Shown here: positions 7,342-13,711 of the stretch, piece after piece
How the letters are laid out: every line of letters begins with the position of its first letter
How positions within the stretch are numbered: the first letter of the stretch is position 1
From: a virus
Direction: 5' to 3' (one strand)
Length of the DNA stretch: 27,332 nt
Virus record (IMG/VR): IMGVR_UViG_3300028920_000227
Span: 1-27,332 of that record
Made by a program: the position numbers and the translations under genes
The notes under the pieces: model-generated
Databases searched by the model: none
Told to the model about the DNA's origin: nothing
Seen by the model: only the letters and a program-made list of their open reading frames with translations

Positions 7342-8128
7342 TCCTGATTATCTCCCCGTCGTTCATGTGGTCGCCGTCCGTATCGGTTCGCGCAAACGGC
7401 GCACCTATTACCATTGAAATGATGTTTTCCTCGGTGTGGCCCATCAAGGCCAGCGCTTCGCCAGCGGCAAAACACGCCACATGCCGGCCTTTCCAGGTCG
7501 TACCGTAATTTAAAAAATCCTGCACATTACGCGGTAACGCACCGGATTTTATCTTTATATTTTGAGTTGATCTATACTTTTCCGACGCGGTAACCAGTTT
7601 TTTGGCGGCCTCGACCGGCGGCGGGTCGATGTATTCGCCGGTATCGCGGCCGTACAGGATTGCCGTGCACGGGTAATAATACCGTGCGCCATCCTTGCAG
7701 TGCGGATCGGCGGCGCCTTTAAAGATACGCTGCATGATCCGCATTTGTGCCTTGAATATTTCCCAATTATCACTAAAGGCCGTGCTGGTCGGCATCACCA
7801 GCCGGAAGCGGTCGCACACGCGGCCGTGTTTGCTGACCAGATGCGAGCGGGTTGTACCGATAAAGTACGCCAAGCTCGAGCGTTCGCACCAGGCGCGGAC
7901 GGTTTCAAGGGTTGGCTTGCCGTCGTCAAAATCCCAAACGGCTGCCTCGGCGCCGAGGAAGTTTACCGACCGCCGGCGTCCCCCTGACCAGCGGCAGGGG
8001 GACCACGTATGGTTTAGGGATATCCCGGCGAGATCGCGCAACGTGGCGACTGAAACGGTATGAAAACTTTTAATATCTTGCTGGTATTTTCTATTGCTTA
8101 TTGCCGTGGAAATCTGTATATTTCGCAT
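7286..8128 (-). CDS. AEP-like DNA primase
   Basis: From the ATG at 8128 the product is 280 residues. It has the archaeo-eukaryotic primase signature: VWDFDDG at 64-70 for metal binding, TTRSHLVSKHGR near 92-103 for the basic/histidine motif, then RFRLVMP. The C-terminal part (GTTWKGRHVACFAAGEALAL onward) resembles the helical PriCT-type linker found before SF3 helicases. Primase and helicase are separate genes here but overlap by 56 bases. A TTG at 8140 is an alternative start; the ATG is preferred although its GATAGAGA ribosome site is weak. It would make primers for replication by a polymerase not encoded in this window. Confidence 0.82.
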   Translation of the reverse strand: MRNIQISTAISNRKYQQDIKSFHTVSVATLRDLAGISLNHTWSPCRWSGGRRRSVNFLGAEAAVWDFDDGKPTLETVRAWCERSSLAYFIGTTRSHLVSKHGRVCDRFRLVMPTSTAFSDNWEIFKAQMRIMQRIFKGAADPHCKDGARYYYPCTAILYGRDTGEYIDPPPVEAAKKLVTASEKYRSTQNIKIKSGALPRNVQDFLNYGTTWKGRHVACFAAGEALALMGHTEENIISMVIGAPFARTDTDGDHMNDGEIIRNVRNGIRRAAEKTAIHQG

Positions 8129-8158
8129 ATTCTCTATCAAATGTAGCGGTTTGGTGCG

Positions 8159-8188
8159 AGCCGTCAGTCATCCCTTGGGCTGACGGCT
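8159..8188. promoter_or_regulatory. Stem-loop in the primase leader
   Basis: AGCCGTCAG and CTGACGGCT form a perfect 9-bp stem around a 12-base loop that can itself pair CCC with GGG. On the minus strand it sits 30 bases before the primase start, inside the predicted 5' leader. No T-run follows on that strand, so it is not a normal terminator; a translational or attenuation element is possible. Confidence 0.5.
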
Positions 8189-8220
8189 TAAACTTTTGTA
8201 TCCGAAAATTGGTATTGATT

Positions 8221-8249
8221 GTTTTAAATTCGGCGGGTGCTAAAGTCAA
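8221..8249 (-). promoter_or_regulatory. Candidate sigma70-type promoter for primase-helicase
   Basis: On the minus strand TTGACT (5 of 6 to consensus) is separated by 17 bases from TAAAAC (4 of 6). It would drive leftward transcription through the leader hairpin into the primase gene. It was found by eye only. Confidence 0.35.
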
Positions 8250-8340
8250 TCGCTATTTTGCCGATACGTATCATGTACGCATTTTCATTGCCGCATGACG
8301 CGGCAACCTCCCTTTTGTGGTTTGTAGACCCACAGCCATT

Positions 8341-8372
8341 TGGACCCGCTGCCATCCTTGCCGGCGGGTCCA
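8341..8372. repeat. Perfect 9-bp inverted repeat downstream of the small-gene cluster
   Basis: TGGACCCGC and GCGGGTCCA pair exactly across 14 bases. It lies 57 bases past the last small minus-strand ORF. There is no T-run next to it on either strand. It may be a factor-dependent terminator or an RNA end-protecting structure. Confidence 0.5.
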
Positions 8373-8428
8373 CTTCATTTAACCCTGTTATTATTTGAAC
8401 AATCCATATATAGCGTGTTCAAGAATCT

Positions 8429-8503
8429 TTACTTAACTGAAAATATTTCCAGAAGCATCCAACAGATGCCGACCAAAATTATCAATCCTAGAATGTATCC
8501 CAT
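8429..8503 (-). CDS. Tiny hydrophobic membrane peptide (24 aa)
   Basis: An ATG at 8503 with a TAAGGA site at good spacing opens a 24-residue frame beginning MGYILGLIILVGICWML and ending in FSVK. Almost the whole peptide is a single hydrophobic helix, so it would insert in the membrane. It follows the 64-aa gene by 10 bases, and its ribosome site overlaps that gene's stop. Many phage early regions carry such peptides; function unknown. It could be chance, but the start signal and context favour a gene. Confidence 0.5.
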   Translation of the reverse strand: MGYILGLIILVGICWMLLEIFSVK

Positions 8504-8513
8504 TCAGAAATCC

Positions 8514-8708
8514 TTAGTCTTTTGAACACTTTTCCAATATTAAGTCATGATCGGAAGCGTCACCGATCTGTATATGCTTAGAACACTGGCAACATACGGA
8601 CATATGCATATCATCGAAAGCCAATTTCTCAGCTTCCTCCCTGGTGTCGGCCTCAACATATCCAATGCAGTCAGCATGAATAGGCTGCATATAAAACCAC
8701 TTTGGCAT
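8514..8708 (-). CDS. Unknown 64-aa protein with CxxC
   Basis: The product begins MPKWFYMQPIHADCIGYVEA. It has a helix with DTREEAEKLAFDDMH and a CCQC pair followed by HIQIGDASDHD. The pattern (an N-terminal strand pair, then an EAEK-type helix) resembles small phage domains of unknown role; the cysteines could bind zinc. The ATG at 8708 follows AAAGGATATTTGA. The gene sits one base after the stop of the upstream 76-aa gene, so it is in the same operon. Its last codons and the following ribosome site are repeated at 9731-9749. Confidence 0.65.
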   Translation of the reverse strand: MPKWFYMQPIHADCIGYVEADTREEAEKLAFDDMHMSVCCQCSKHIQIGDASDHDLILEKCSKD

Positions 8709-8709
8709 T

Positions 8710-8940
8710 TCAAATATCCTTTAATTTGTGGATCAAATCGACAATTGATTGATATTCGGCAACCGTGCGGCCAAACTCGTCACTGATCCGCGTATGGCTG
8801 CGATACCTATTGCGGCAGTGCACCTGGCGCCGGCCGTGCAGGTTGACGATACAGCCATCCGGCAGCGGCGAAAAATCCCTGATCTCGCCAACGGCAATTG
8901 TGCGCGTTCCGCCCGTGATTTTTTCAACCTCAATTTTCAC
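8710..8940 (-). CDS. Unknown 76-aa protein
   Basis: A GTG at 8940, preceded by a strong AGGAGG site, gives a product starting (V/M)KIEVEKITGGTRTIAVGEI. The GTG overlaps the TGA stop of the resolvase gene as GTGA, a coupled junction, which is why it is preferred to the upstream in-frame ATG. The sequence looks mostly beta in its first 50 residues, with a final helix DLIHKLKDI. No known family was recognised. Confidence 0.65.
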   Translation of the reverse strand: MKIEVEKITGGTRTIAVGEIRDFSPLPDGCIVNLHGRRQVHCRNRYRSHTRISDEFGRTVAEYQSIVDLIHKLKDI

Positions 8941-9557
8941 TTGAATTTCCTCCTGCCGTATTCGCCGATGCATATAGCATCGGCAATGCCGTCATTGAAT
9001 CCGCGCCGGCTGCGGTTTTTCATTAGCGCCACGGCATCCGGCCACTGCCTGGTAACAGCCGTCCAGCTTCGCTGTTTGGTGTCCATGCGGCCCTCGATGC
9101 CCTTGTGGATCACCTTTTGCCACGTGCGCGGCGGCACGATATCGATCGGCCAGCCGAAGCTTGCGGCAACGCCAAGCACAATTCCAAAATTCCAACCGAT
9201 TTTCAACACTCCCTGGCGGCCGTCGCGTTGTTTTGCCATGTTGATACATTCCGCCGTTGCGCACTTCGCCTGTTCCCAATCGCTATCATTAATGAATTGA
9301 TCGATCTGCCACAGCTTTTCCTCAATCGCCTCAACATCTGACGGCAAGGTAATCACCCTTTCGATCACAAACCGCACGTTTTCAAACCGATCAATGCTGA
9401 TGGTTTCCACGGCGTCAAACAAAAACTGGTGGACGGTTGCCGCCTCAATTTTCCTTGCCGGCGACAGCGGCATGGGCCATGCGTTGATCAATTCGCCGTC
9501 ACTGCCGAGCAGTGCAAACCCGCCTTTTATTCCAGGATCACAACCGAGATAAAGAAT
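8937..9557 (-). CDS. RuvC-like Holliday junction resolvase, start apparently frameshifted
   Basis: The frame carries RuvC/RNase H-fold marks: YLGCDPGIKGG (first catalytic Asp), a middle segment GWNFGIVLGVAASFGWPI followed by VPPRTWQKVI, and a C-terminal NDGIADAICIGEYGRR with the last acidic residues. Phage RuvC-like enzymes resolve branched DNA before packaging. The conserved first strand lies upstream of any ATG, GTG or TTG in this frame; 9557 is an ATT and is used only to include it. An ATG at 9565, overlapping the previous gene's stop as ATGA, is in another frame by one base. So a one-base indel, a programmed shift or an ATT start must be invoked. The first TTG in frame is at 9491. Confidence 0.75.
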   Translation of the reverse strand: MLYLGCDPGIKGGFALLGSDGELINAWPMPLSPARKIEAATVHQFLFDAVETISIDRFENVRFVIERVITLPSDVEAIEEKLWQIDQFINDSDWEQAKCATAECINMAKQRDGRQGVLKIGWNFGIVLGVAASFGWPIDIVPPRTWQKVIHKGIEGRMDTKQRSWTAVTRQWPDAVALMKNRSRRGFNDGIADAICIGEYGRRKFK

Positions 9558-9561
9558 TGAT

Positions 9562-9726
9562 TCATTCCGATCTGCCTTCCAATTTCACGATTGCATTGCG
9601 TATGATCTCATGCACGGCGGCAAGCTCACTGATGCTGACCTGATCCATAATGACCATTTTTGCCAGCAGTTTTTCAATCCGCCGCAATGTATTGACCGCA
9701 TAAACCTCGCGCCAGCCGCGCTGCAT
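9562..9726 (-). CDS. Unknown 54-aa helical protein
   Basis: An ATG at 9726 with TAAGGA upstream opens a frame beginning MQRGWREVYAVNTLRRIEKL and ending AIVKLEGRSE. It appears almost wholly helical and amphipathic. Its TGA overlaps the ATG at 9565 as ATGA, the classic sign of coupling to the resolvase gene. No family was recognised. Confidence 0.6.
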   Translation of the reverse strand: MQRGWREVYAVNTLRRIEKLLAKMVIMDQVSISELAAVHEIIRNAIVKLEGRSE

Positions 9727-9737
9727 GTTCAAAATCC

Positions 9738-9944
9738 TTAGTCTTTTGAAACACGTTTGAGATAGACACAGGGTCTGGTATACATTTCACCGGCCCACCA
9801 ACAAACTTCTATAACGTCAAATATTTGCCCTTGTAATTCACCAAGACCCCATACCCGTTCACCCTTTCGCGGAACATGCCCTTTTGTGGAGTGGCACAAA
9901 GTCTCATCTGTTTCGACATCGTGGTATTCAATGGATTCATGCAT
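9738..9944 (-). CDS. Unknown 68-aa beta-rich protein
   Basis: The ATG at 9944 has AAAGGT at proper spacing and gives MHESIEYHDVETDETLCH at the start; the longer in-frame start at 10004 would run into the tandem repeat and has no ribosome site. The segment PRKGERVWGLGELQGQIFDV followed by hydrophobic strands looks like a small SH3-like barrel. The product ends LKRVSKD, the same three last residues as the 64-aa protein at 8514, within a duplicated 19-base junction. Function unknown. Confidence 0.6.
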   Translation of the reverse strand: MHESIEYHDVETDETLCHSTKGHVPRKGERVWGLGELQGQIFDVIEVCWWAGEMYTRPCVYLKRVSKD

Positions 9945-9974
9945 ATTCAAATAACCTTTGATTCTTGAAAATCG

Positions 9975-10018
9975 TCCGCAACTTCTAGTAAATTTTTTCC
10001 GCAACTTCTAGTAAATTT
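9975..10018. repeat. Tandem 21-bp repeat (period 23) upstream of the 68-aa gene
   Basis: Two exact copies of TCCGCAACTTCTAGTAAATT, each followed by one more T, begin at 9975 and 9998. They lie 30-75 bases upstream of the start at 9944, in the gap after the tiny hydrophobic ORF. Two near-helical-turn-spaced copies suggest a repressor or activator site. Confidence 0.7.
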
Positions 10019-10031
10019 CGTCAATAATCTT

Positions 10032-10112
10032 TTATTTAATGAATATCCACAAAAGCAAACCGCCCCATATAGGCGAAAAAATCAAAACTGTAGTAACAAT
10101 ATCCAAGAACAT
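10032..10112 (-). CDS. Tiny hydrophobic membrane peptide (26 aa)
   Basis: An ATG at 10112 with AAAGGTGA at good spacing opens a frame beginning MFLDIVTTVLIFSPIWGGLL and ending in FIK. It is one long hydrophobic stretch with a basic last residue. It resembles the 24-aa peptide at 8429 in kind but not clearly in sequence. Function unknown. Confidence 0.5.
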   Translation of the reverse strand: MFLDIVTTVLIFSPIWGGLLLWIFIK

Positions 10113-10170
10113 TCAACAATCACCTTTAACTTATTTAAAAACCGGCAAACGCCGCATTGAACCGGGTTCA

Positions 10171-10428
10171 TTAATCATCGCGGCGCTGCCGGTTACGGTC
10201 TGTTTTCCCAAAACGCGACCGATTTTTTACACTCTGTTTTTCCAGGCCTTGCGCGAGCAGATCGCACGTTTGTTTAATGATACCGATCTGCTCATCGGTT
10301 GCGGCCGCTGTAGCACGATATGCCAGGGCTTGACGTTCAATTTCTTTTTGCCTTGCCGCATCCTTGCGCACACGGCGGCCAATTTCCGCACAACCAGCAA
10401 GCACAACCGCCCAGGTCTTGTCATCCAT
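10171..10428 (-). CDS. Unknown 85-aa charged helical protein
   Basis: From the ATG at 10428 the product begins MDDKTWAVVLAGCAEIGRRV. It then has long charged helices with RQKEIERQALAYRA and ends in a basic tail RFGKTDRNRQRRDD. It starts one base after the TGA of the upstream membrane-protein gene, with GGATGAG as ribosome site. An ATG at 10440 is possible but has no room for a ribosome site. It looks like a coiled-coil accessory protein; no family recognised. Confidence 0.6.
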   Translation of the reverse strand: MDDKTWAVVLAGCAEIGRRVRKDAARQKEIERQALAYRATAAATDEQIGIIKQTCDLLAQGLEKQSVKNRSRFGKTDRNRQRRDD

Positions 10429-10429
10429 T

Positions 10430-10618
10430 TCAAAACTCATCCCTCAATAAAATTTCCAGCCCGACAAACACCAGGCTGACCGGCCATGTGATGGCGCCGG
10501 CCGCTGCATAGATTGCCGCGTCAAAGCGCGTCAGGAGTGGACTATTTTGACGCGCCATTGATACAAACGGCAACCACACGGCCGCAGCGACCAGCATATA
10601 AATCCCCACCGCAATCAT
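10430..10618 (-). CDS. Small membrane protein (62 aa, two TM helices)
   Basis: The product has two hydrophobic segments, IAVGIYMLVAAAVWLPFV (residues 2-19) and AAIYAAAGAITWPVSLVFV (about 34-52), and a short acidic tail. The ATG at 10618 overlaps the SSB stop as ATGA, so it is coupled to ssb. Small two-helix proteins occur in phage early operons and lysis sets. A holin-like role is conceivable since the M15 peptidase gene is two genes upstream, but nothing proves it. Confidence 0.65.
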   Translation of the reverse strand: MIAVGIYMLVAAAVWLPFVSMARQNSPLLTRFDAAIYAAAGAITWPVSLVFVGLEILLRDEF

Positions 10619-11010
10619 AAATCTACCGACATATTGTCAGCCGGTGCCGCTGCCGGCTGTTCGGTCTTGTCTTTTGGCGAGCCGAGAAATTGGACGCCGC
10701 CGAATTTGTTGGCAATGATCTCGGTTTTGTAATGCTTTGCGCCGTCCTTTTCCCAGCTTCTGGTCTTAAGCTTTCCTTCGACCAGCACGGCCGAGCCTTT
10801 GGCCAGGTATTTTTTGCAATTGTCGGCCTGCTTGCCGTAGACCTTTACCGTCTGCCACTCAACGGATTCCTGTTTGTTGCCTTCCTTGTCGGTCCATTTC
10901 TCGGTGCTGGCAACGTCCATTTCGCAGACGCTGTCGCCGTTATCGAAAGTTTTAAGGCTTGGATCATGGCCCAAATGACCGGCAAAAATCACTCGATTGA
11001 AACTTGGCAT
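10615..11010 (-). CDS. ssb: Single-stranded DNA-binding protein
   Basis: The 131-residue product is a classic SSB: NRVIFAGHLGHDPSLKTF at the N-terminus, WQTVKVYGKQADNCKKYLAK and KGSAVLVEGKLKTRSWE in the OB fold (to about residue 105), then a disordered tail. The tail ends in DNMSVDL rather than the DDDIPF-type tip that recruits host partners. It coats single strands during replication and works with Sak4-type annealases. A GAAAGGGA site precedes the ATG. It lies 12 bases after the peptidase gene's stop in the same minus operon. Confidence 0.95.
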   Translation of the reverse strand: MPSFNRVIFAGHLGHDPSLKTFDNGDSVCEMDVASTEKWTDKEGNKQESVEWQTVKVYGKQADNCKKYLAKGSAVLVEGKLKTRSWEKDGAKHYKTEIIANKFGGVQFLGSPKDKTEQPAAAPADNMSVDL

Positions 11011-11022
11011 GTGCTTTCCCTT

Positions 11023-11460
11023 TCAAATTAAATCCCAAAGCGCCAAAACGCCGTCTGTTTTGACAAGCGCCTCGGCTTCATAAATTGATTTTGGACACGG
11101 CAATTCAAAATGTGGCATGTCCACAATTGACTGAAAATTCCCTCCCCACCGCAAGCCGTGGCGTATGCCGATTTTTCCGAGCGTCTGCCAATCGTGATCC
11201 GGGGACCATGACCATACATGACGGCTGCCGACAAGCGGCCGCGCTACAAAATCAACGGCAAGGCCGTACTGGTGCCAGCTTCGCCATGCCTTCGCCTTGC
11301 TGTTGCCGGCGTCAAAAACCGCCTGCTGATTGGACGGCGAGCGCCACGTTTCAAAAACCGCAAACGGCAGGCCGCTGTGTTTCAATTCGCTCAACATGTT
11401 GTTGACCTTTGCGACAAGCACCGGATGCAGCAAAGAAATTTTATCGTTTCGCTCATACAT
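11023..11460 (-). CDS. M15-family peptidase, candidate endolysin
   Basis: From the ATG at 11460 (AAAGGC site) the product is 145 residues. It has SWHQYGLAVDF and later MPHFELP, the His/Asp/His zinc ligands of D-Ala-D-Ala carboxypeptidase/L-alanyl-D-glutamate endopeptidases (VanY, T5 endolysin type). It also has FETWRSPSNQQAVFDAG, the substrate-loop motif of that family. There is no signal peptide, so it would need a holin to reach peptidoglycan. It opens the leftward early/middle operon, with ssb next, an odd place for a lysis gene. The longer open frame to 11697 is not used since it lacks a start signal and crosses the divergent promoter region. Confidence 0.87.
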   Translation of the reverse strand: MYERNDKISLLHPVLVAKVNNMLSELKHSGLPFAVFETWRSPSNQQAVFDAGNSKAKAWRSWHQYGLAVDFVARPLVGSRHVWSWSPDHDWQTLGKIGIRHGLRWGGNFQSIVDMPHFELPCPKSIYEAEALVKTDGVLALWDLI

Positions 11461-11483
11461 ATTGGTTGCCTTTCGGCGCCAGT

Positions 11484-11514
11484 GGTGATAAATGATCAAT
11501 ACGTTGTTTATACC
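11484..11514. promoter_or_regulatory. Inverted repeat in the divergent intergenic region
   Basis: GGTGATAAA and TTTATACC form an imperfect inverted repeat with a 14-base centre. It lies in the 73 bases between the leftward peptidase/ssb operon and the rightward operon that begins with an RHH-type gene. It is a natural candidate for that protein's operator, controlling both directions; this is inference. Confidence 0.35.
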
Positions 11515-11533
11515 ATTTTGGAGTTGATTGCAA

Positions 11534-11722
11534 ATGGAATTTATCATTTTCAAGGTCCAGGGCGATAAAAAGCGACTGTTCAAACGGGCGGCAAAAAAGG
11601 CTGGCCTGTCGCTATCGGCCTGGTGTAGATACAACCTGTTAAGCGTTATAGGCCATAAACCTGAGCGGGGAATTATGCGTCCTGGTCCAAAACTCAAGGG
11701 AAAAGGGAAACGCCATGATTGA
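11534..11722 (+). CDS. Ribbon-helix-helix-like small protein
   Basis: The ATG at 11534 follows a GGAG site and gives 62 residues beginning MEFIIFKVQGDKKRLFKRAA. The strand EFIIFKV followed by KAGLSLSAWCRYNLL is the Arc/CopG ribbon-helix-helix pattern (strand, helix, turn, helix), typical of small dimeric repressors. A basic tail, RPGPKLKGKGKRHD, follows. It is the first gene of the rightward operon and overlaps the exonuclease start by 8 bases. It may autoregulate through the repeat at 11484-11514. Confidence 0.7.
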   Translation: MEFIIFKVQGDKKRLFKRAAKKAGLSLSAWCRYNLLSVIGHKPERGIMRPGPKLKGKGKRHD

Positions 11723-12371
11723 TCCAGCAGCCTTATACATTGTTTATGATATCGAAACCGTGCCGGCCGCGAATGTTGACGAGTTTGCCGCGCAGGCTGA
11801 CGTGAAACCCAAGGCTAATTTGGTTGACCCAAAAAAAATCGAGGCCGACATTGCCGCCAAGCGCCAGGCAATCATCGATAAGGCCGGCCTGCACTGGTGG
11901 ACCGGGTTTATTTGTTGTATAGGAGCCAAGAATATTGAAAATAGCGAGTGTTTCAGCGTTTGTGACAATGATGAAAAAAGCATTTTGGAGCGTTTTTTCA
12001 TGTGGCTGCAGGCGCAAAGGCCAGTCAGTAAAGAAATGCCAACACTGATCGGCAAATCCTCGGCTGATTTCGACGCGCCGTTTGTTGTCGGCCGCGCAAT
12101 GGCGCATGATATCGGCGTACCGATGGAATTTCGCCGATTCAAATATGCTGACATTGACCACATTTTCGGCTATGGTCACGGCGCATCGCAAACCACAAGC
12201 CTGAATAACTACGCTTGGGGACTTGGCATGGAAGGCAAGCTGGACGGCATGAGCGGCGCAGATGTTGCCGGTCTGTTTGCCGCTGGCGAATACGAAAAAA
12301 TCCGCAAGTATTGTATGCAGGACGTTGAATTAACCGCCGCGATTTGGGAGCGGTATTTAAAGGTGTTTTGA
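11715..12371 (+). CDS. DEDDy-type 3'-5' exonuclease
   Basis: The 218-residue product has the DnaQ-like motifs: YIVYDIETVP near residues 8-17 (Exo I Asp and Glu), IGKSSADFDAPFVVGRA in the middle (Exo II Asp) and KYCMQDVELT near the end (Exo III, Tyr and Asp spaced as in DEDDy). The middle block resembles PolB-type proofreading domains, but no polymerase domain is attached. It would trim 3' ends during repair or recombination with SSB and the Sak4-like protein. AAGGGAAAAGGG gives a strong ribosome site. The gene overlaps both neighbours, with a shared A at the TGATG junction downstream. Confidence 0.85.
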   Translation: MIDPAALYIVYDIETVPAANVDEFAAQADVKPKANLVDPKKIEADIAAKRQAIIDKAGLHWWTGFICCIGAKNIENSECFSVCDNDEKSILERFFMWLQAQRPVSKEMPTLIGKSSADFDAPFVVGRAMAHDIGVPMEFRRFKYADIDHIFGYGHGASQTTSLNNYAWGLGMEGKLDGMSGADVAGLFAAGEYEKIRKYCMQDVELTAAIWERYLKVF

Positions 12372-12616
12372 TGGAAACTGCAAGGGATGTAATTCTTGAG
12401 GATATCATGTCAATGTATTGCTCAATATGCATTAAGCAAGGGCGTATTGAAATTATCAATAATGAAGGAAAATTATTGTATCAAAACATTGACGATTTTG
12501 ACTATCCATCCTTTGCCGCGTTGGAATATATTCTGGCATTGTCTTTTGAATACGTTATAAGTGAGGAAAGAAACCATGCAAATCAGGAAAGCAGCGAGAC
12601 AACATCGACCACTTAA
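12371..12616 (+). CDS. Unknown 81-aa protein
   Basis: The ATG at 12371 overlaps the exonuclease stop as TGATG and has AAAGGTG upstream. The product begins METARDVILEDIMSMYCSIC and contains GRIEIINNEGKLLYQNID, a beta pair, then a helix FAALEYILALSFEYV. The last 41 bases overlap the Sak4-like gene. Operon position suggests a replication/recombination accessory role. No family recognised. Confidence 0.65.
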   Translation: METARDVILEDIMSMYCSICIKQGRIEIINNEGKLLYQNIDDFDYPSFAALEYILALSFEYVISEERNHANQESSETTSTT

Positions 12617-13547
12617 AATCGGTATCGGCGGCATATCCGGCAGCGGCAAAACACTTGGTGCATTGAAGGTTGCGCACGGTATCTGTGGCGATTGGGAAAA
12701 AATCTGTGTGATCGACAGCGAAAACGCAAGCGCCGACCTTTACGCGCACCTTGGCGGATTCAGCAAAATAGACCTGGATGAGGGATCGCCGCAAAAATAC
12801 ATGGCGGCAATCAAGGCGGCAATTGACGCTGGCTTTGATGTTGTGGTTATTGATAGCCTGTCGCATGAATGGTCCGGTCCCGGCGGTCTGCTTGAGCAGG
12901 TTGAAAAAATCAACGCCGCCAGCAAATCAGGCAACAGCTACGCCGCCTGGGGAAAGGCAACGCCGCTACACAATCAGTTTGTACAATCCTGGCTCGGAGC
13001 CAAGGCGCACGTAATCGCCACGCTGCGCAAAAAAGACGATTACGTTCTGGAACAAAACAAGCACGGCAAAACCGCACCGAAAAAAGTCGGTCTGAAAAAC
13101 ATACAGCGCGATGGCCTTGATTATGAATTTGATTTACTTATCGATATCAACCGTGAGCACACCTGTACGGTTGAAAAAGATCGGACCATGATTTTTGACG
13201 GTGAGCCGCCTTTTGAATTGACCGAGGAAGTGGGCAAAAAGCTGGTTGCCTGGTCGCAAACCGGCGAAGCGCCGCCGGTCACACCGCCGGAAATTAAAAA
13301 ACCGGCCGCAGAGGTCAAGCCGTCCGAGCAGACAAAAACAACGGCCGCCAAACTGTTTGATCCAAACGACAGCGAACAGCAGCAAAAGGTTGCAAACGTG
13401 CTCAAGCGCCAGCACGTAGACGAGCAGCATTGGGAAGAAATCTGCAACCGCCTTGCCGGCAAACCAGGCAGCAAACTTGGTGCCATCGTATCCGCCGTGC
13501 TGGCAGATGCGGCGGCAATCCCGGCACCGGATGAAATTCCATTTTGA
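12576..13547 (+). CDS. RecA-core ATPase, Sak4-like annealing/recombination protein
   Basis: The ATG at 12576 follows GAGGAAAG and gives 323 residues. A RecA-like ATPase core has Walker A GGISGSGKT at 18-26, a strand CVIDSENASADLYA near 44-57 and Walker B FDVVVIDS at 87-94, with AHVIATLRKKDDY further on. This fits the AAA_24/Sak4 group of phage proteins, which anneal or pair single strands together with SSB. The last 100 residues are Pro/Ala/Lys-rich followed by a small helical domain and an EIPF end that resembles an SSB-type acidic tip. It is the last gene before the terminator at 13622. Confidence 0.85.
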   Translation: MQIRKAARQHRPLKIGIGGISGSGKTLGALKVAHGICGDWEKICVIDSENASADLYAHLGGFSKIDLDEGSPQKYMAAIKAAIDAGFDVVVIDSLSHEWSGPGGLLEQVEKINAASKSGNSYAAWGKATPLHNQFVQSWLGAKAHVIATLRKKDDYVLEQNKHGKTAPKKVGLKNIQRDGLDYEFDLLIDINREHTCTVEKDRTMIFDGEPPFELTEEVGKKLVAWSQTGEAPPVTPPEIKKPAAEVKPSEQTKTTAAKLFDPNDSEQQQKVANVLKRQHVDEQHWEEICNRLAGKPGSKLGAIVSAVLADAAAIPAPDEIPF

Positions 13548-13621
13548 TTGCCTTATCTAATGTAATGATCGGTGAAATTGCCCATGTTTAAGGCCTTGAC
13601 AGTGTAAACAAGTTTGACAAT

Positions 13622-13661
13622 CGGCCTGAAACCGTTGATATCAGCTGCTTTCGGGCCTTTT
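13622..13661 (+). terminator. Rho-independent terminator after the Sak4-like gene
   Basis: GGCCTGAAA pairs with TTTCGGGCC (one G-U pair) around a 17-base loop, followed by TTTTT. It ends the rightward operon that began at 11534. Confidence 0.75.
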
Positions 13662-13711
13662 TGCCGCCAAAACTGTCAAATCATTAGACACCTGCTGTTC
13701 GGGATTCCCAT

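Larger units (their letters stand above)
8129..8428. other. Gene-free leader with two perfect hairpins
   Basis: No plausible gene is seen on either strand in these 300 bases. It separates the small-gene cluster from the primase gene. It holds a candidate leftward promoter (8221-8249) and two perfect 9-bp stem-loops (8159-8188 and 8341-8372), listed separately. No tRNA-like cloverleaf was found. Confidence 0.6.

Noticed and set aside
8290-8380. tRNA or attachment site near the hairpin
   Set aside because: No cloverleaf or anticodon arm can be drawn, and no integrase is seen.
11461-11697. N-terminal extension of the M15 peptidase to 11697
   Set aside because: It has no ribosome site, crosses the divergent promoter region and the RHH gene, and the family begins near 11460.
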